From Clostridium sp. AM34-11AC (GTDB taxonomy: Bacteria > Bacillota > Clostridia > Lachnospirales > Lachnospiraceae), in NCBI RefSeq assembly GCF_003435375.1, contig NZ_QWGL01000003.1, positions 1 through 64,000 of the forward strand: 64,000 bases of DNA. Reading direction: 5' to 3'. The notes under the pieces were generated by a model. The model had not been told where the DNA came from. It saw only the letters and a program-made list of their open reading frames with translations, and searched no databases. Below are positions 35,686-44,805 of the stretch, piece after piece. Position 1 is the stretch's first letter. The number at the start of each line of letters is the position of its first letter. The position numbers and the translations under genes were made by a program.

Positions 35686-38457
35686 CTATGAGGACAATTT
35701 ATTTTTCAATTTTAATCCAGCATGGCCTGCAAATAATTGTGCTTGCTGTAATCCAACATTACTTTTTACAAACTTTTCTGCAAGTTTCCTCTGCGTATCT
35801 TTACTCATATATATTTTAAGCTTATCTGTTGTCCTTGTAATTGCAGTATAGAAAATATTATGTGATATTCTTTCATCAACATCCTCTGTAATTACTACCT
35901 TCACAGACTCATATTCCAATCCCTGTGCTTTATGTATAGATACTGCATAAGCAATTTGAAACGGTACAATTTCTTCAGAATAATCACCATCCGAATCCCG
36001 TTCAACTCGTTTTTTTACTCCAAACTCGACAATAGATTTCCCCTCATACTCGCAATCAATAAGCTTAATACCAGAAAAAAGAGCATCTCTTTTATCAACT
36101 GCGTTATCAACAAGTATTTGAAATACTATTTCATCCGTTTTCTTATCAATTGATAATATGCGTCCCTTTAAATTATTATATAAAACATTTCCAAATCTTT
36201 TATTCTCATTGAACAAAACTTTATCTCCAACCTTATATGTCCAATTTCCCCACTCAATCGGTTTAGACGGATTGATTTTTTGCATATATCTATTAATATT
36301 ATTGACTCCATACAATCCATCATATCCTAAACATAAAATGATCTCTTCTTCGTTCTTTTCAAAAATAGATTCATTTAAAGTTGATATAAATCCATTTGCT
36401 TGTAATCTTTCAAACATATTTTCATCAAATTCTCTTACGCGAGTCCACATTTCAAGCAAAATTGCTTTATCCTTTGCCCGGTACGGAGTTGATAGCTCAT
36501 ACACAGATTTCTTATCAACAAAATATCTTGCGAAATTAAACCAATTTCCAAACTTTATTGCTTCTATCTGGTATATATCTCCAATCAATAAATATGCTTT
36601 CGCATTACACTTTTCAAACAGGTTCAAAACCTCTTCATTACACACCGTACTACACTCATCCAAAATAACCAGATCATACTTCTTCCAACTATATCCATTT
36701 TTCAAATAGTCGTATACCGTGTAGCAATCACAAGAAGCGTTTATTCTTCGCTCTAAATTATTTTTTGCGGCATTTGTATTCGCAAGCAAAAGAATATTTT
36801 TATTCTCAAATATTTTTGCAATATATTCTGCTACTCTTGTTTTACCTGTTCCTGCTGCACCGTAAACCATTCCCAATCTAGAATTCATAAATATATTTTT
36901 TACTATTTTTTGCTTTGCAACATCATCAATTTTATTGATAAATTCGTTTTTATCTATAAGCATATCAGAATAACCTTCAACGCCTTCTGATGTATATTGC
37001 TGCAACTTTTCCATAACAGATTTAGTTACATCATAATATCCCTTAACATACAAATGGTTTGTAAATGTTTCTATTTTTCTAAGTTGCTGTTTTTTGCTTT
37101 TATACAAATTTTGATTAAATACTTCCAACTCATACCGAAAATAATCTAACTTACTATCATCCACAGTTACATATAATGTATTACTATCATAAGCTTCTTT
37201 ATTCACCATTGCAGACACATATTGATGTTCACAATCATATACCTCTAAACATTTATGCAATCTTGATTTCGGCAAATTATGTCCGTATAAACTTGAGGCA
37301 TATGGCATTTCATCAAATGGTATTGCTTCATTTTTCAGATATAGATACGATACTCGGTTGTTTGATCGATCCGACAACTGGTCTCTAACTACATCATTCT
37401 TTAAATAGGCAGTGATATATCTTAAAATATTACTTCCTGGTTTTTCACCAATGATAATATCTCTCACTTTTTCAAAAGTGTTTTTCAATTTAATATTTTT
37501 ATCCAATTCCAATTGTTGAATATAAATCTCATAATCCTCGTTATCCGCCAAAATAATATCCAACAAATTCATTCCAGATCTACTGAGAAATCTCATCAAT
37601 GCTTTGTAATACGCGCTATCAGATCTCACCCTATCATCATATCCACAGATTGCAGCCAACTTTTCCAATTCGCACGGACGTATAGAAATATTCCAAGCTA
37701 TGATACACTTTATATCAATATCCACTCCATTGAAATCTACATTGGCCTGGTCAAAATCACATTGAATTGAATAATTATCTGGAATGTCATTAAACGAATA
37801 TGCAACAAATCTATCAAATTTGGTTATTTCTTCCTGTGCATATGACAGTGTATATTCAAAAAAGCCTTTTCTATTTACTGTTCGATATTTTTTTCTTGTA
37901 ATGTAGTACCTATCATTAGTATGTTTTGTTCCATCTTCCAAATGCATTCCCTTTAGAGCAATATAGATTTTTTCATAATATGGATCCAATTCAGAATTCT
38001 TCTCCTGCGGATATTCTTCTAGATTACGCATCAGAGTTAATTCAAACTTCTCTCTCATCTGATCTCTCAACTGATATAATCGAGACAAATACCCCTCCAT
38101 TAAACGAACAGCCCCATCCTCTGCAGGTACATAATGAGATATCGTAATCTGAAGTGAATGATGTAACCTCCATATATATCCATATTCATTGCTCTCTTTA
38201 AGTGGTTTCATATATTGGGTATACCACTTATCTTTTCCCCCAATTGGTACTTGCTTATTAGGATTTTCATAAGCGTATATACGTGCTGCAATATGTTCTA
38301 AATAAGTGCGAAGAAATTGGATTACATAGTCTGCAACCTTTTGAGAATCTTGCAATACTGTATAGTCATCAATTATTCCACAAATTTTTGAATCAATATT
38401 ATATATACTCTTTTCAATAATATCTATATAATCCAATTTAGTCCTTTCTAGAAGCAT
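35686..38457 (-). CDS. Large SF1 (UvrD/RecD-like) helicase with uncharacterised N-terminal half
   Basis: A 923-residue protein. From about residue 510 it is a superfamily 1 helicase: Walker A GAAGTGKT (533-540), motif II ILDEC with D600-E601, motif III GDIYQIEAI, a YR near the middle, motif V SIHKAQG (H842-G846) and motif VI YTAITR (870-875). The C-terminal order resembles RecD2/Dda-type 5'-3' helicases. The first 500 residues match nothing I know. Residues 35-135 look alpha-helical and DUF4145/HEPN-like (LRTYLEHIAARIYA, then R97 and H99/H100/H108), but a proper RX4-6H motif is not seen. Base composition is much more AT-rich than flanking genes. The ATG has a weak ribosome binding site; a TTG at codon 8 after AAAGGA is an alternative. 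Confidence 0.85.
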   Translation of the reverse strand: MLLERTKLDYIDIIEKSIYNIDSKICGIIDDYTVLQDSQKVADYVIQFLRTYLEHIAARIYAYENPNKQVPIGGKDKWYTQYMKPLKESNEYGYIWRLHHSLQITISHYVPAEDGAVRLMEGYLSRLYQLRDQMREKFELTLMRNLEEYPQEKNSELDPYYEKIYIALKGMHLEDGTKHTNDRYYITRKKYRTVNRKGFFEYTLSYAQEEITKFDRFVAYSFNDIPDNYSIQCDFDQANVDFNGVDIDIKCIIAWNISIRPCELEKLAAICGYDDRVRSDSAYYKALMRFLSRSGMNLLDIILADNEDYEIYIQQLELDKNIKLKNTFEKVRDIIIGEKPGSNILRYITAYLKNDVVRDQLSDRSNNRVSYLYLKNEAIPFDEMPYASSLYGHNLPKSRLHKCLEVYDCEHQYVSAMVNKEAYDSNTLYVTVDDSKLDYFRYELEVFNQNLYKSKKQQLRKIETFTNHLYVKGYYDVTKSVMEKLQQYTSEGVEGYSDMLIDKNEFINKIDDVAKQKIVKNIFMNSRLGMVYGAAGTGKTRVAEYIAKIFENKNILLLANTNAAKNNLERRINASCDCYTVYDYLKNGYSWKKYDLVILDECSTVCNEEVLNLFEKCNAKAYLLIGDIYQIEAIKFGNWFNFARYFVDKKSVYELSTPYRAKDKAILLEMWTRVREFDENMFERLQANGFISTLNESIFEKNEEEIILCLGYDGLYGVNNINRYMQKINPSKPIEWGNWTYKVGDKVLFNENKRFGNVLYNNLKGRILSIDKKTDEIVFQILVDNAVDKRDALFSGIKLIDCEYEGKSIVEFGVKKRVERDSDGDYSEEIVPFQIAYAVSIHKAQGLEYESVKVVITEDVDERISHNIFYTAITRTTDKLKIYMSKDTQRKLAEKFVKSNVGLQQAQLFAGHAGLKLKNKLSS

Positions 38458-38599
38458 ACTTCATTTATTTCCGTATTTTGCTGACTCTTCCGTAACCTTC
38501 ATCACATCATGCTCTGGCTCATATTGATAAATTTATGCAGTAATAGCTGCTCCATTTCCTGTTTCATAGCTTTCTTAAACAATTATCTTCTTCACCATG

Positions 38600-38821
38600 T
38601 TATTTCTCTTCCCTTACCTCATCTGGAACAAATTCCGCAATGTCCTGTATATTGCAATGCAATACATTACATATTTTTTCCAAAACCTGTGTATTTACAT
38701 GCTCATTCTTTCCCAGTTTAGCCAATGCATTTGTGGTAATTCCAGCCTTGTCTCTAAGATCTGTCTTCATCATATTTTCATCTATTAATTTTTTCCACAG
38801 TTTGCTGTATCTGATTGCCAT
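38600..38821 (-). CDS. Xre/Cro-type HTH regulator of the island
   Basis: A 73-residue DNA-binding protein made of one Cro/CI helix-turn-helix. The first helix is YSKLWKKLIDENMMKTDLRD, the recognition region AGITTNALAKLGKNEHV, ending with VLEKICNVLHCNIQDI. This is the short regulator type common beside restriction, toxin-antitoxin and defence genes. AAAGGG precedes the ATG ending at 38821. It is 142 nt upstream of the helicase on the same strand and probably controls the island and itself. Confidence 0.88.
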   Translation of the reverse strand: MAIRYSKLWKKLIDENMMKTDLRDKAGITTNALAKLGKNEHVNTQVLEKICNVLHCNIQDIAEFVPDEVREEK

Positions 38822-38871
38822 TGCTGATCCCTTTCGTATCATCACAACTATTTATCATTCCTTTATCGTTT

Positions 38872-38921
38872 ATTGTATCATTTACGTTATTTTATTTCAA
38901 TCTTAAATTGATTTTTTCAAT
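38872..38921 (-). promoter_or_regulatory. Island promoter with phased Xre half-sites
   Basis: The minus strand has TTGAAA-17-TACAAT (38872-38900). Three half-sites of TCAAT/ATTGA in alternating orientation lie at 38897-38901, 38907-38911 and 38917-38921. Each is offset by 10 bp, and the first overlaps the -35. Autoregulation by the Xre protein is inferred. Confidence 0.65.
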
Positions 38922-38933
38922 CTGTGTTTGAAG

Positions 38934-38972
38934 AAAAATAAGCGGCCAGACCAATCGGTCCAACCGCTTTTC
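38934..38972 (-). terminator. Terminator of the D,D-carboxypeptidase gene
   Basis: AAGCGG/CCGCTT with an inner GACC/GGTC stem. T-runs follow on both strands, with TTATTTTT on the minus strand. It marks the right boundary of the AT-rich island. Confidence 0.75.
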
Positions 38973-39006
38973 ATCACAAAATCCATATTGGGATCTTATC
39001 TGTTTT

Positions 39007-40593
39007 TTATCTCTTCCGTCTCTCCTCGTTCCTCTTCCGCTTCTCTTCAAGCAGTCTGTTAAACTCGGCCTCAGCGTCGCCGCCTTCGGCCACGAGACGC
39101 TGTCTTCTCTTTTCGCGGCGAAGTGCTTCTGCTTCCGCCTCTTTCCTGTTGTTCTGGATCATGAACCAGATACCACCGCCGGTCAGGGCTGCTGCCGCGA
39201 GGATTCCGATCACGATCAGGAGGATCTTCGCAGGGAATCCGGTCTTCACATCATTGCTGCCGGCTTGATCCGACGCATTGTCCGCGTCATCTGCCGCCGT
39301 GGTCACCTCTGCCTCGACCATGGTCTCCATCTCATCCTCAGTGCTCTCGTCATCTGCTGACGGATCCGCAGCGTCTGTGCTCTCCCCGGACGTTTCTTCC
39401 GCTGCAGTGGTCTCTGTCTCTCCTGCTGCCTCAGCAGCCGCAAGTGCTTCCGCCCCCGCCTTCGTCATCAGGTACGCTGAACCGATCTTTCTCTCATTGT
39501 AAATATAGTTGAGCACTCCGACCGTTCCCTCCGGCGCTCCGTCCGGAACTGCGCCGAGACTTAATTCCGCGTCCGCGAATGTGGCATCCTTCGGAAGTGT
39601 GATCTTCTTTCCTGTCTGGATCGCCAGGTCGGACGGCGCATAGCTTGTCCCGTTTGCATCCACCTGGTCCTCTCCTGTGACATATCTCGTCTCATTCTCC
39701 GCGATATCCACATTCTGGAACCGGTTCAGGCCAAACTGCAGCAACGATTTTCCATCAATGAAATACTGTCTCGGACTTCCCTTTAAGATGACGGATACAA
39801 CACGTCTTCCGTCCTTCTCACCGTATGTAACAAGCGTGTTTCCTGCTTTTAAGAGATATCCGGTCTTTCCTGCCACCGCCTCCGGGCAGTAATACTCGCT
39901 GGAAGTGTCCTCCGTGATCACGAGACGGTGCTCATTCCGCACACTGGCCCCGTCCGGGTTGTTTGTCGTCGGTCCCACCTTCCATGACTTCGCGGAGCTG
40001 ATCTCCAGAAGCTTCGGGTTACTGTAGGCCGCAGCCGCGATCTTCGTCATATCGTACGCTGTAACCACCTGGTCATCGTTGTTGAGGCCCGACGGGTTCG
40101 CGAAATGGCTCTCCGTGCATCCAAGCTCCGCGATCTTCGCGTTCATCATGTCAACAAAGTCCGGAATACTGCCTGCCACATGTTCCGCCAGGGCGTTTGC
40201 CGCCTGGTTGACGGATGCAAGAAGCAGCGCGTACAGGCAGTCCTCAACGGTCATAGTGTCTCCCGCCACGAGACTCAGCTTATTTCCGCTGTCCACCTCC
40301 ACGGAGTTCATGGCCTTGTCCGAGTAAGTGACCGTGTCAGTGAGGTCCGCATGTTCCAGGACCACGAGGGCTGTGAGGATCTTTGTGATACTCGCCGGAT
40401 AGTATTCCACATGGCTGTTCTGTCCGAAAAGCATCGTTCCGGTGTCCACGTCCATGACAGCTCCCGCCTCCGCCTCGATTCCCGTGTCGGATGGCCAGTC
40501 GGGTCTCGCGAAAGCCTGCATCGTTCCCAGCTGGGCAAACACGAGCACGCCGCAGAGCACCTTTGCCAGTTTCTTTTTAAAAGTACAAATCAT
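39007..40593 (-). CDS. D-alanyl-D-alanine carboxypeptidase (S11, DacF-like)
   Basis: A secreted penicillin-binding protein that trims the terminal D-Ala from peptidoglycan stem peptides. A signal peptide covers about residues 1-29. The catalytic motifs are S68-I-T-K71, S127-V-N129 and K243-T-G245. A C-terminal PBP5 beta domain follows. Then comes an unusual acidic, Thr/Ala/Glu-rich stretch (about 395-450), a transmembrane helix (about 460-482) and a very basic Lys/Arg tail. Ordinary family members end in an amphipathic helix, so this one has a true membrane anchor and a cytoplasmic tail. The 528-residue length is above the usual 380-430. Confidence 0.9.
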   Translation of the reverse strand: MICTFKKKLAKVLCGVLVFAQLGTMQAFARPDWPSDTGIEAEAGAVMDVDTGTMLFGQNSHVEYYPASITKILTALVVLEHADLTDTVTYSDKAMNSVEVDSGNKLSLVAGDTMTVEDCLYALLLASVNQAANALAEHVAGSIPDFVDMMNAKIAELGCTESHFANPSGLNNDDQVVTAYDMTKIAAAAYSNPKLLEISSAKSWKVGPTTNNPDGASVRNEHRLVITEDTSSEYYCPEAVAGKTGYLLKAGNTLVTYGEKDGRRVVSVILKGSPRQYFIDGKSLLQFGLNRFQNVDIAENETRYVTGEDQVDANGTSYAPSDLAIQTGKKITLPKDATFADAELSLGAVPDGAPEGTVGVLNYIYNERKIGSAYLMTKAGAEALAAAEAAGETETTAAEETSGESTDAADPSADDESTEDEMETMVEAEVTTAADDADNASDQAGSNDVKTGFPAKILLIVIGILAAAALTGGGIWFMIQNNRKEAEAEALRREKRRQRLVAEGGDAEAEFNRLLEEKRKRNEERRKR

Positions 40594-40746
40594 AAATATT
40601 TTCTCCCTGTATTCCGTATCTGTTCGGTTTTCTCACAGATACTAGCAAAAATCCATTTCAAAAATCGATGCATTTCTGCCTTATATGTGATGTTTTCCTG
40701 CGGCCAGCGCAATAAACAATGCTCTGCCGCACGCTTACGGGGCTTT

Positions 40747-41010
40747 TCAGGAAATCGGCCTTTCAACCGGCCCATGGGCCACCAGTTCATCCTTCTGATT
40801 CCGGGAAAGCTGTTTTACCTTCACTTCCCGGCTCATCGCCTCTTCCTTCGTCTCGAAAGTCTCATACCACACAAGCCGCACCGGCCGTCTGGACTTCGTG
40901 TACTTCGCCCCGCGCCCGGAATTGTGCGCCTTCACCCTTTTTTCCAGGTCATTCGTCCAGCCGCAGTAGAGGGTCCCGTCCGAACATTCCAGAAGATATG
41001 TATAGTTCAT
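40747..41010 (-). CDS. GIY-YIG domain protein (UPF0213, YazA-like)
   Basis: An 87-residue single-domain member of the GIY-YIG nuclease superfamily, of the UPF0213 type. Here the name motif reads YTYLLEC and LYCGWT. It includes the catalytic-type Arg in DLEKRVKAHNSGRGAKYTK and the Glu in FETKEEAMSREVKVK. Start supported by GGAGAAAAC. The biological role of the family is unsettled, and nuclease activity is not assured. Confidence 0.88.
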   Translation of the reverse strand: MNYTYLLECSDGTLYCGWTNDLEKRVKAHNSGRGAKYTKSRRPVRLVWYETFETKEEAMSREVKVKQLSRNQKDELVAHGPVERPIS

Positions 41011-41452
41011 GTTTTCTCCATTTCACGGCGATACCGGCACCCGCCTGTATCCTGCCCCGACATTCCCTGCTCTCTGACACTTTACATGTTATGTAAACGG
41101 CAATGGGACCATGGAATCCATCACCGTTCTCCGAAAGCCTGAGCCCGCGGAATCTATATGAAAGCATCGGGATGCCTTAGATGTGATTTTCTGTGGTACT
41201 GTTATTTTATGCCGCAGTTTTCAGAACGTTACAGGAGCATTCTTCTGTTTCCGATTCTGGCATATTCCATAACATTCTGTCGCTCCTGACCAATGTCATT
41301 TTGCTGCGAGCAGAAAATCCCACTCATACCATTATATAAAATTTTCCCCGAATTGCAACCAGACATTCGGGGAAAATCACACATTGCCGCATTTTGCACT
41401 TGTTTTTTCAATAAAAAGCAGCACCAGACAACAGTCACACGCGGAACCAGCT
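41011..41452 (-). other. Gene-free gap with terminator of the SPOCS-LysM gene
   Basis: This 442-bp gap holds TTTTCCCCGAA/TTCGGGGAAAA (41342-41376), an 11-bp stem followed on the minus strand by TTTTATA. This is the probable terminator of the gene ending at 41453. I see no other gene or RNA in the gap. Confidence 0.7.
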
Positions 41453-43009
41453 CTATCCCTGCACCGTTTTCACCAAAATCAGCCTGTCGCCCGGCCGGAT
41501 CGTGCTGTCTGACAGGTGGTTTAGCTCCATGATCCGTTCTACGCTTGTGTGGAACATCCTGGCGATCTTCCAGAGACTGTCCCCCGGCTTCACCACATAC
41601 CCGATGATCCCCGGCATTTTTTTGAGCCGCTCCGTATCCAAAGGTTCCTCCGCCACGCTCAGGACCGTCTGCTCGCAGACAGGCTTTAACACCAGCACAT
41701 CCGCCGTGATCTGAGCCTTCACCTCCACGGCGTCCCCGCCTGCCATGACAGCTGTAAGCCCGGAGATTCCCGGTTCAATCTCATATACCACATCCTGCGT
41801 CAGACCATCCGCGGCTGCCATCAGATGGAACGGCAGCACTTCCGACGCTGCCCCCACAGGTGCCTGGTCATCCGCCGTCAGGTATAAAAGCCGGATCTCC
41901 AGGACCCCGTCCATGTGGATTCCGTCCTCCTTGATCTGGACCTCATCGATCTTCACGTCCCCGTCGCTGTGGCATACCTGCAGGATCCGCTGCCTTCCGG
42001 TGAGCTGGACCTTCTCCTGGATCTTCGTCTTCACCTGGTTCCGCACTGCCAGCGTATCAAAGCACACCGTCCCTGTCTCCGGAACCGCCTCCCGGTCCAG
42101 GGCATAGAGGTCCCCGAGAAGCTCCACCTGCTCTTCCTCGTAGAGCCTGATGTCCAGTTCCATGACCGCGTCCACGGATATCTCCCGCATCTCGCCGTCG
42201 GAATCCGGCTGCAGTTCCATATCCCGGTGCACTAACTTCACCGTGATAAACGGGATCATGTCCTCCGCTGATTCTGTGAGCTCCACATTCCCGGAAAACG
42301 GCACAGTCTCCTCGAAACACTGCACCGGCATCTGCCCGCCGCCCGCAGAGTAGACTGCAAATACCAGAAGATCGCCGCTGATATGGATCTTCCCGTCGAG
42401 GGGCTTTGTCTCCACATCCTGAAGCCGCATATCCTGCCACAAAAGCGTCTCCGCGTCCGGGTCGTTTCCAGGGATCGTAAGGACTTCCCGCACCCGGAAC
42501 GTGTCCCGCCGCCGAACGGCGATGGCAGCCACGGTCAGCGTCTTCTTCAATACCTCCACCTCACCGTCGAATTTCACGTCCGACGCCGTCTCCATGTCCC
42601 GGATCTCGTCCGCCTTGAGTTCCAGGGTCACTAACGCCTTGACATTCAGTTTTCTCGAGTTGATGAGACTCACATTCAGGTCATCCAGCTCCCAGCCCGC
42701 CTGCACGTAGTCATTCTCCGCAAGCCCCGGCATATGTACGGTCTCCGTAAACGGGATGCTGCCGGCAAGAGCTGTGAGTTCTCCGCCGGGCCGCCGGTAC
42801 AGGATCCGGAATTCCAGTTTTCCACTGATCTCCGCCTTCTCGCCGGGGTTCTTCACCGACTCAATTTTTACCTCCCCGTTCTCCATGATCAGTTCTTCCA
42901 CATCATCCATAGAATCCGGCACATTGAAATCGTCATCCAGGGTCATCTGGGACGTGACGTTCCCCCTGCGACGGTTCATGTGGATATGTTTCTTCAAAAG
43001 TTCCATCAT
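41453..43009 (-). CDS. SPOCS domain and LysM protein (spore-associated)
   Basis: A protein of about 518 residues with repeated beta-rich DUF3794/SPOCS units. Units of about 100-120 residues are recognisable from recurring patterns such as ISGKLEFRILYRRPGG, ISGDLLVFAVYSAGG and MDGVLEIRLLYLTAD. They are followed by a C-terminal LysM domain (GYVVKPGDSLWKIARMFHTS). The combination is known from SafA/SpoVID-like spore coat or exosporium proteins of Clostridia. There is no signal peptide, as expected for mother-cell proteins. GGTGG precedes the ATG pair at 43009. It supports a spore-forming host; it should be a late mother-cell gene, though I cannot point to a SigE or SigK promoter. Confidence 0.85.
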   Translation of the reverse strand: MMELLKKHIHMNRRRGNVTSQMTLDDDFNVPDSMDDVEELIMENGEVKIESVKNPGEKAEISGKLEFRILYRRPGGELTALAGSIPFTETVHMPGLAENDYVQAGWELDDLNVSLINSRKLNVKALVTLELKADEIRDMETASDVKFDGEVEVLKKTLTVAAIAVRRRDTFRVREVLTIPGNDPDAETLLWQDMRLQDVETKPLDGKIHISGDLLVFAVYSAGGGQMPVQCFEETVPFSGNVELTESAEDMIPFITVKLVHRDMELQPDSDGEMREISVDAVMELDIRLYEEEQVELLGDLYALDREAVPETGTVCFDTLAVRNQVKTKIQEKVQLTGRQRILQVCHSDGDVKIDEVQIKEDGIHMDGVLEIRLLYLTADDQAPVGAASEVLPFHLMAAADGLTQDVVYEIEPGISGLTAVMAGGDAVEVKAQITADVLVLKPVCEQTVLSVAEEPLDTERLKKMPGIIGYVVKPGDSLWKIARMFHTSVERIMELNHLSDSTIRPGDRLILVKTVQG

Positions 43010-43140
43010 AAAAACGCCACCATACCTTTCCAAAGCCATGCTTTAGGAAATTGTATGATGGCAGTTATTATTTTATGCCCGTTGGTAACTATTCAGTACC
43101 TTCATAGTTACACGCAAAAATCCATTCCAGATCAGCTTCG

Positions 43141-43218
43141 CTGATGGGATTTTTGCCCTCCAGCCTATGTTTTCTTACGGTCAGCGCAGCAAGTGCGCAG
43201 ACCTACTGAACAGTTACG
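43141..43218. repeat. Dispersed intergenic repeat family 1, full copy
   Basis: This 78-bp copy begins CTGATGGGATTTTTGC, contains TTTTCTTACGGTCAGCGCAG and ends CTGAACAGTTACG. A near-identical inverted copy is at 44806-44883, on the other side of cysE and the PrcB-type gene, so the two genes are bracketed by inverted copies. The rest of the 318-bp gap from 43010 seems to be degenerate repeat sequence. Confidence 0.75.
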
Positions 43219-43327
43219 CCCGTTGTTACTTTCGGTCTGGCAGCCTGAGCTTCTTTTCGCTCAATGCAGCACCTCCGCAGGTCTGCTTAAAGGTCCTCCG
43301 GTTGTACTGCTGCTTAGATCTATTCTG

Positions 43328-43978
43328 CTACAGCTCCTCCTTCGCCTTTTCCAGCTCCTTCTCCAGCTCTTTCACCCGGCGCTCCAGCTCGTCGATGGTC
43401 TCCTGCATCTTGCAGATGTGTTCCGTGTTGATCTTCTTTGACGGGTCTTTCACCGGCACGCCGTCCTTTTTGACCTGTCTCGCGGGGATTCCGGCTGCGG
43501 TGCTGTTCTCCTCCAGGGGCTTTAAGAGGACCGCGTTCGCCGCGATCTGGCAGTTGTCACCCACCTCGAAGGCGCCGAGGATCTTCGCTCCGGCTCCGAT
43601 GAGGACATTGTTTCCGATGGTCGGATGGCGTTTTCCCTTCTTTGTTCCGACACCGCCCAACGTCACGCCCTGGTAGATCGTGCAGTTATCCCCCACCACC
43701 GTGGTCTCGCCGATGACGATGCCGCAGCCGTGGTCGATGAGGATCCCATGTCCCAGGACCGCGCCCGGATGGATCTCGATCAGAGTGAAAAATCTGGCGA
43801 TCTGGGAGATCAGACGACCGAGGAACCGCATATTGTGGGTCCAGAACCAGTGGGCGATCCGGTGCCAGATCAGGGCATGGACTCCCTGGTATAAAAGCAG
43901 GACCTCCAGCGCGCTTCTCGCCGCCGGATCTCTCTCCTGAACCGCCTTTACATCAAGCCAGATATCTTTCAACAACAT
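43328..43978 (-). CDS. cysE: Serine O-acetyltransferase
   Basis: Acetylates L-serine with acetyl-CoA at the first step of cysteine synthesis. The 216 residues contain the N-terminal helical domain and a left-handed hexapeptide beta helix ([21 protein letters not shown], with the catalytic His-Asp region, and [16 protein letters not shown]). An unusually long Glu/Lys-rich coiled-coil tail follows after about residue 185. The start at 43978 has AGGAGAGG upstream. It is between inverted repeat copies. No T-box leader is recognised. Confidence 0.92.
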   Translation of the reverse strand: MLLKDIWLDVKAVQERDPAARSALEVLLLYQGVHALIWHRIAHWFWTHNMRFLGRLISQIARFFTLIEIHPGAVLGHGILIDHGCGIVIGETTVVGDNCTIYQGVTLGGVGTKKGKRHPTIGNNVLIGAGAKILGAFEVGDNCQIAANAVLLKPLEENSTAAGIPARQVKKDGVPVKDPSKKINTEHICKMQETIDELERRVKELEKELEKAKEEL

Positions 43979-44147
43979 GTTTTTCCTCTCCTCTGCCATC
44001 CCGTTGTAATCTTTTAAGACATATTTTCTCTGTCTATCATACGTATTCTGCCCATATTGTGTGTCCGAATTTCTTCACATCAGATCATTTTGGTCAATCG
44101 GTCACGTTCCACATCTGCCGTCAGGACATTTATGGCTGATTACATGT

Positions 44148-44176
44148 ATTCTATCAGAAATGATTATCAAAGTAAA
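44148..44176 (-). promoter_or_regulatory. Possible cysE promoter
   Basis: TTTACT-17-TAGAAT on the minus strand, leaving a leader of about 160 nt. The 312-bp gap from 43979 to 44290 shows no other feature. Confidence 0.45.
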
Positions 44177-44290
44177 GCGTTAACTCAATACATCAGTGCA
44201 AAATATCGAGTCTGTCTTACCTATATAAAGTAATTTCCGATTACACAATATAAGGAAACGCATTTGTAAGCAAAACACGACAGTCAGGCT

Positions 44291-44734
44291 TTACTGAAAT
44301 ACCACCGGCTTATCCCGATATTCTGTCTTCACGATCAGCACCGGATACGAGTTCTCTGTCCCCCTCGCCTCACCAGCCTCCGGTCCCGTAAGTTCCGTGC
44401 GGATCACGATGGAATTATCCGTCTCATAGAGTTCCTTCACCGCCACGCTGTAGCCGCCGCCTTTCTGCGGACCCTCGCCGATGACGATATACATTTCCAG
44501 CCCGTCCGCGTATGTAAGCTTGAATGGTTTTTCCCGCTTTTTGTCGATCAGCTCCTTTAATGCCGCCGGGATATCCGCCTCCCCGGTGACTGTAAATTCC
44601 AGGTCTTCTCCCTGCTTCTCCTCAGAATTTCCGGACTGACATCCGGTAAATGCCGCAATCCCGCCCAAGATCACCATCAGGACTCCCAGCACCGTAAGCA
44701 CCTTTCTCGCGCGCCTTGGCAAACGTCTGAACAT
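44291..44734 (-). CDS. PrcB C-terminal-like lipoprotein
   Basis: A 147-residue protein with a basic N-terminus, one hydrophobic stretch and a lipobox ending FTGC, so probably lipid-anchored outside the membrane. The C-terminal half (GGGYSVAVKELYETDNSIVIRT-type sequence, then SYPVLIVKT) matches the PrcB_C fold found in protease-complex subunits and many clostridial lipoproteins. A protease partner is not adjacent, so function is unknown. GGGGATC precedes the ATG. Confidence 0.75.
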   Translation of the reverse strand: MFRRLPRRARKVLTVLGVLMVILGGIAAFTGCQSGNSEEKQGEDLEFTVTGEADIPAALKELIDKKREKPFKLTYADGLEMYIVIGEGPQKGGGYSVAVKELYETDNSIVIRTELTGPEAGEARGTENSYPVLIVKTEYRDKPVVFQ

Positions 44735-44805
44735 AAAATAAGATCCCCATCATGGATTTTGTTACAATCCTATTCCGGGGATCCCATTTATATGAGTTTC
44801 TTATT

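Noticed and set aside
34000..39000. Prophage or integrative element
   Set aside because: No integrase, terminase, capsid or relaxase genes and no flanking direct repeats were seen, and the nearest tRNA is 16 kb away.
40105..41142. Plus-strand open frame of 345 codons
   Set aside because: It runs through the carboxypeptidase and GIY-YIG genes on the other strand and has no ribosome binding site or family features.
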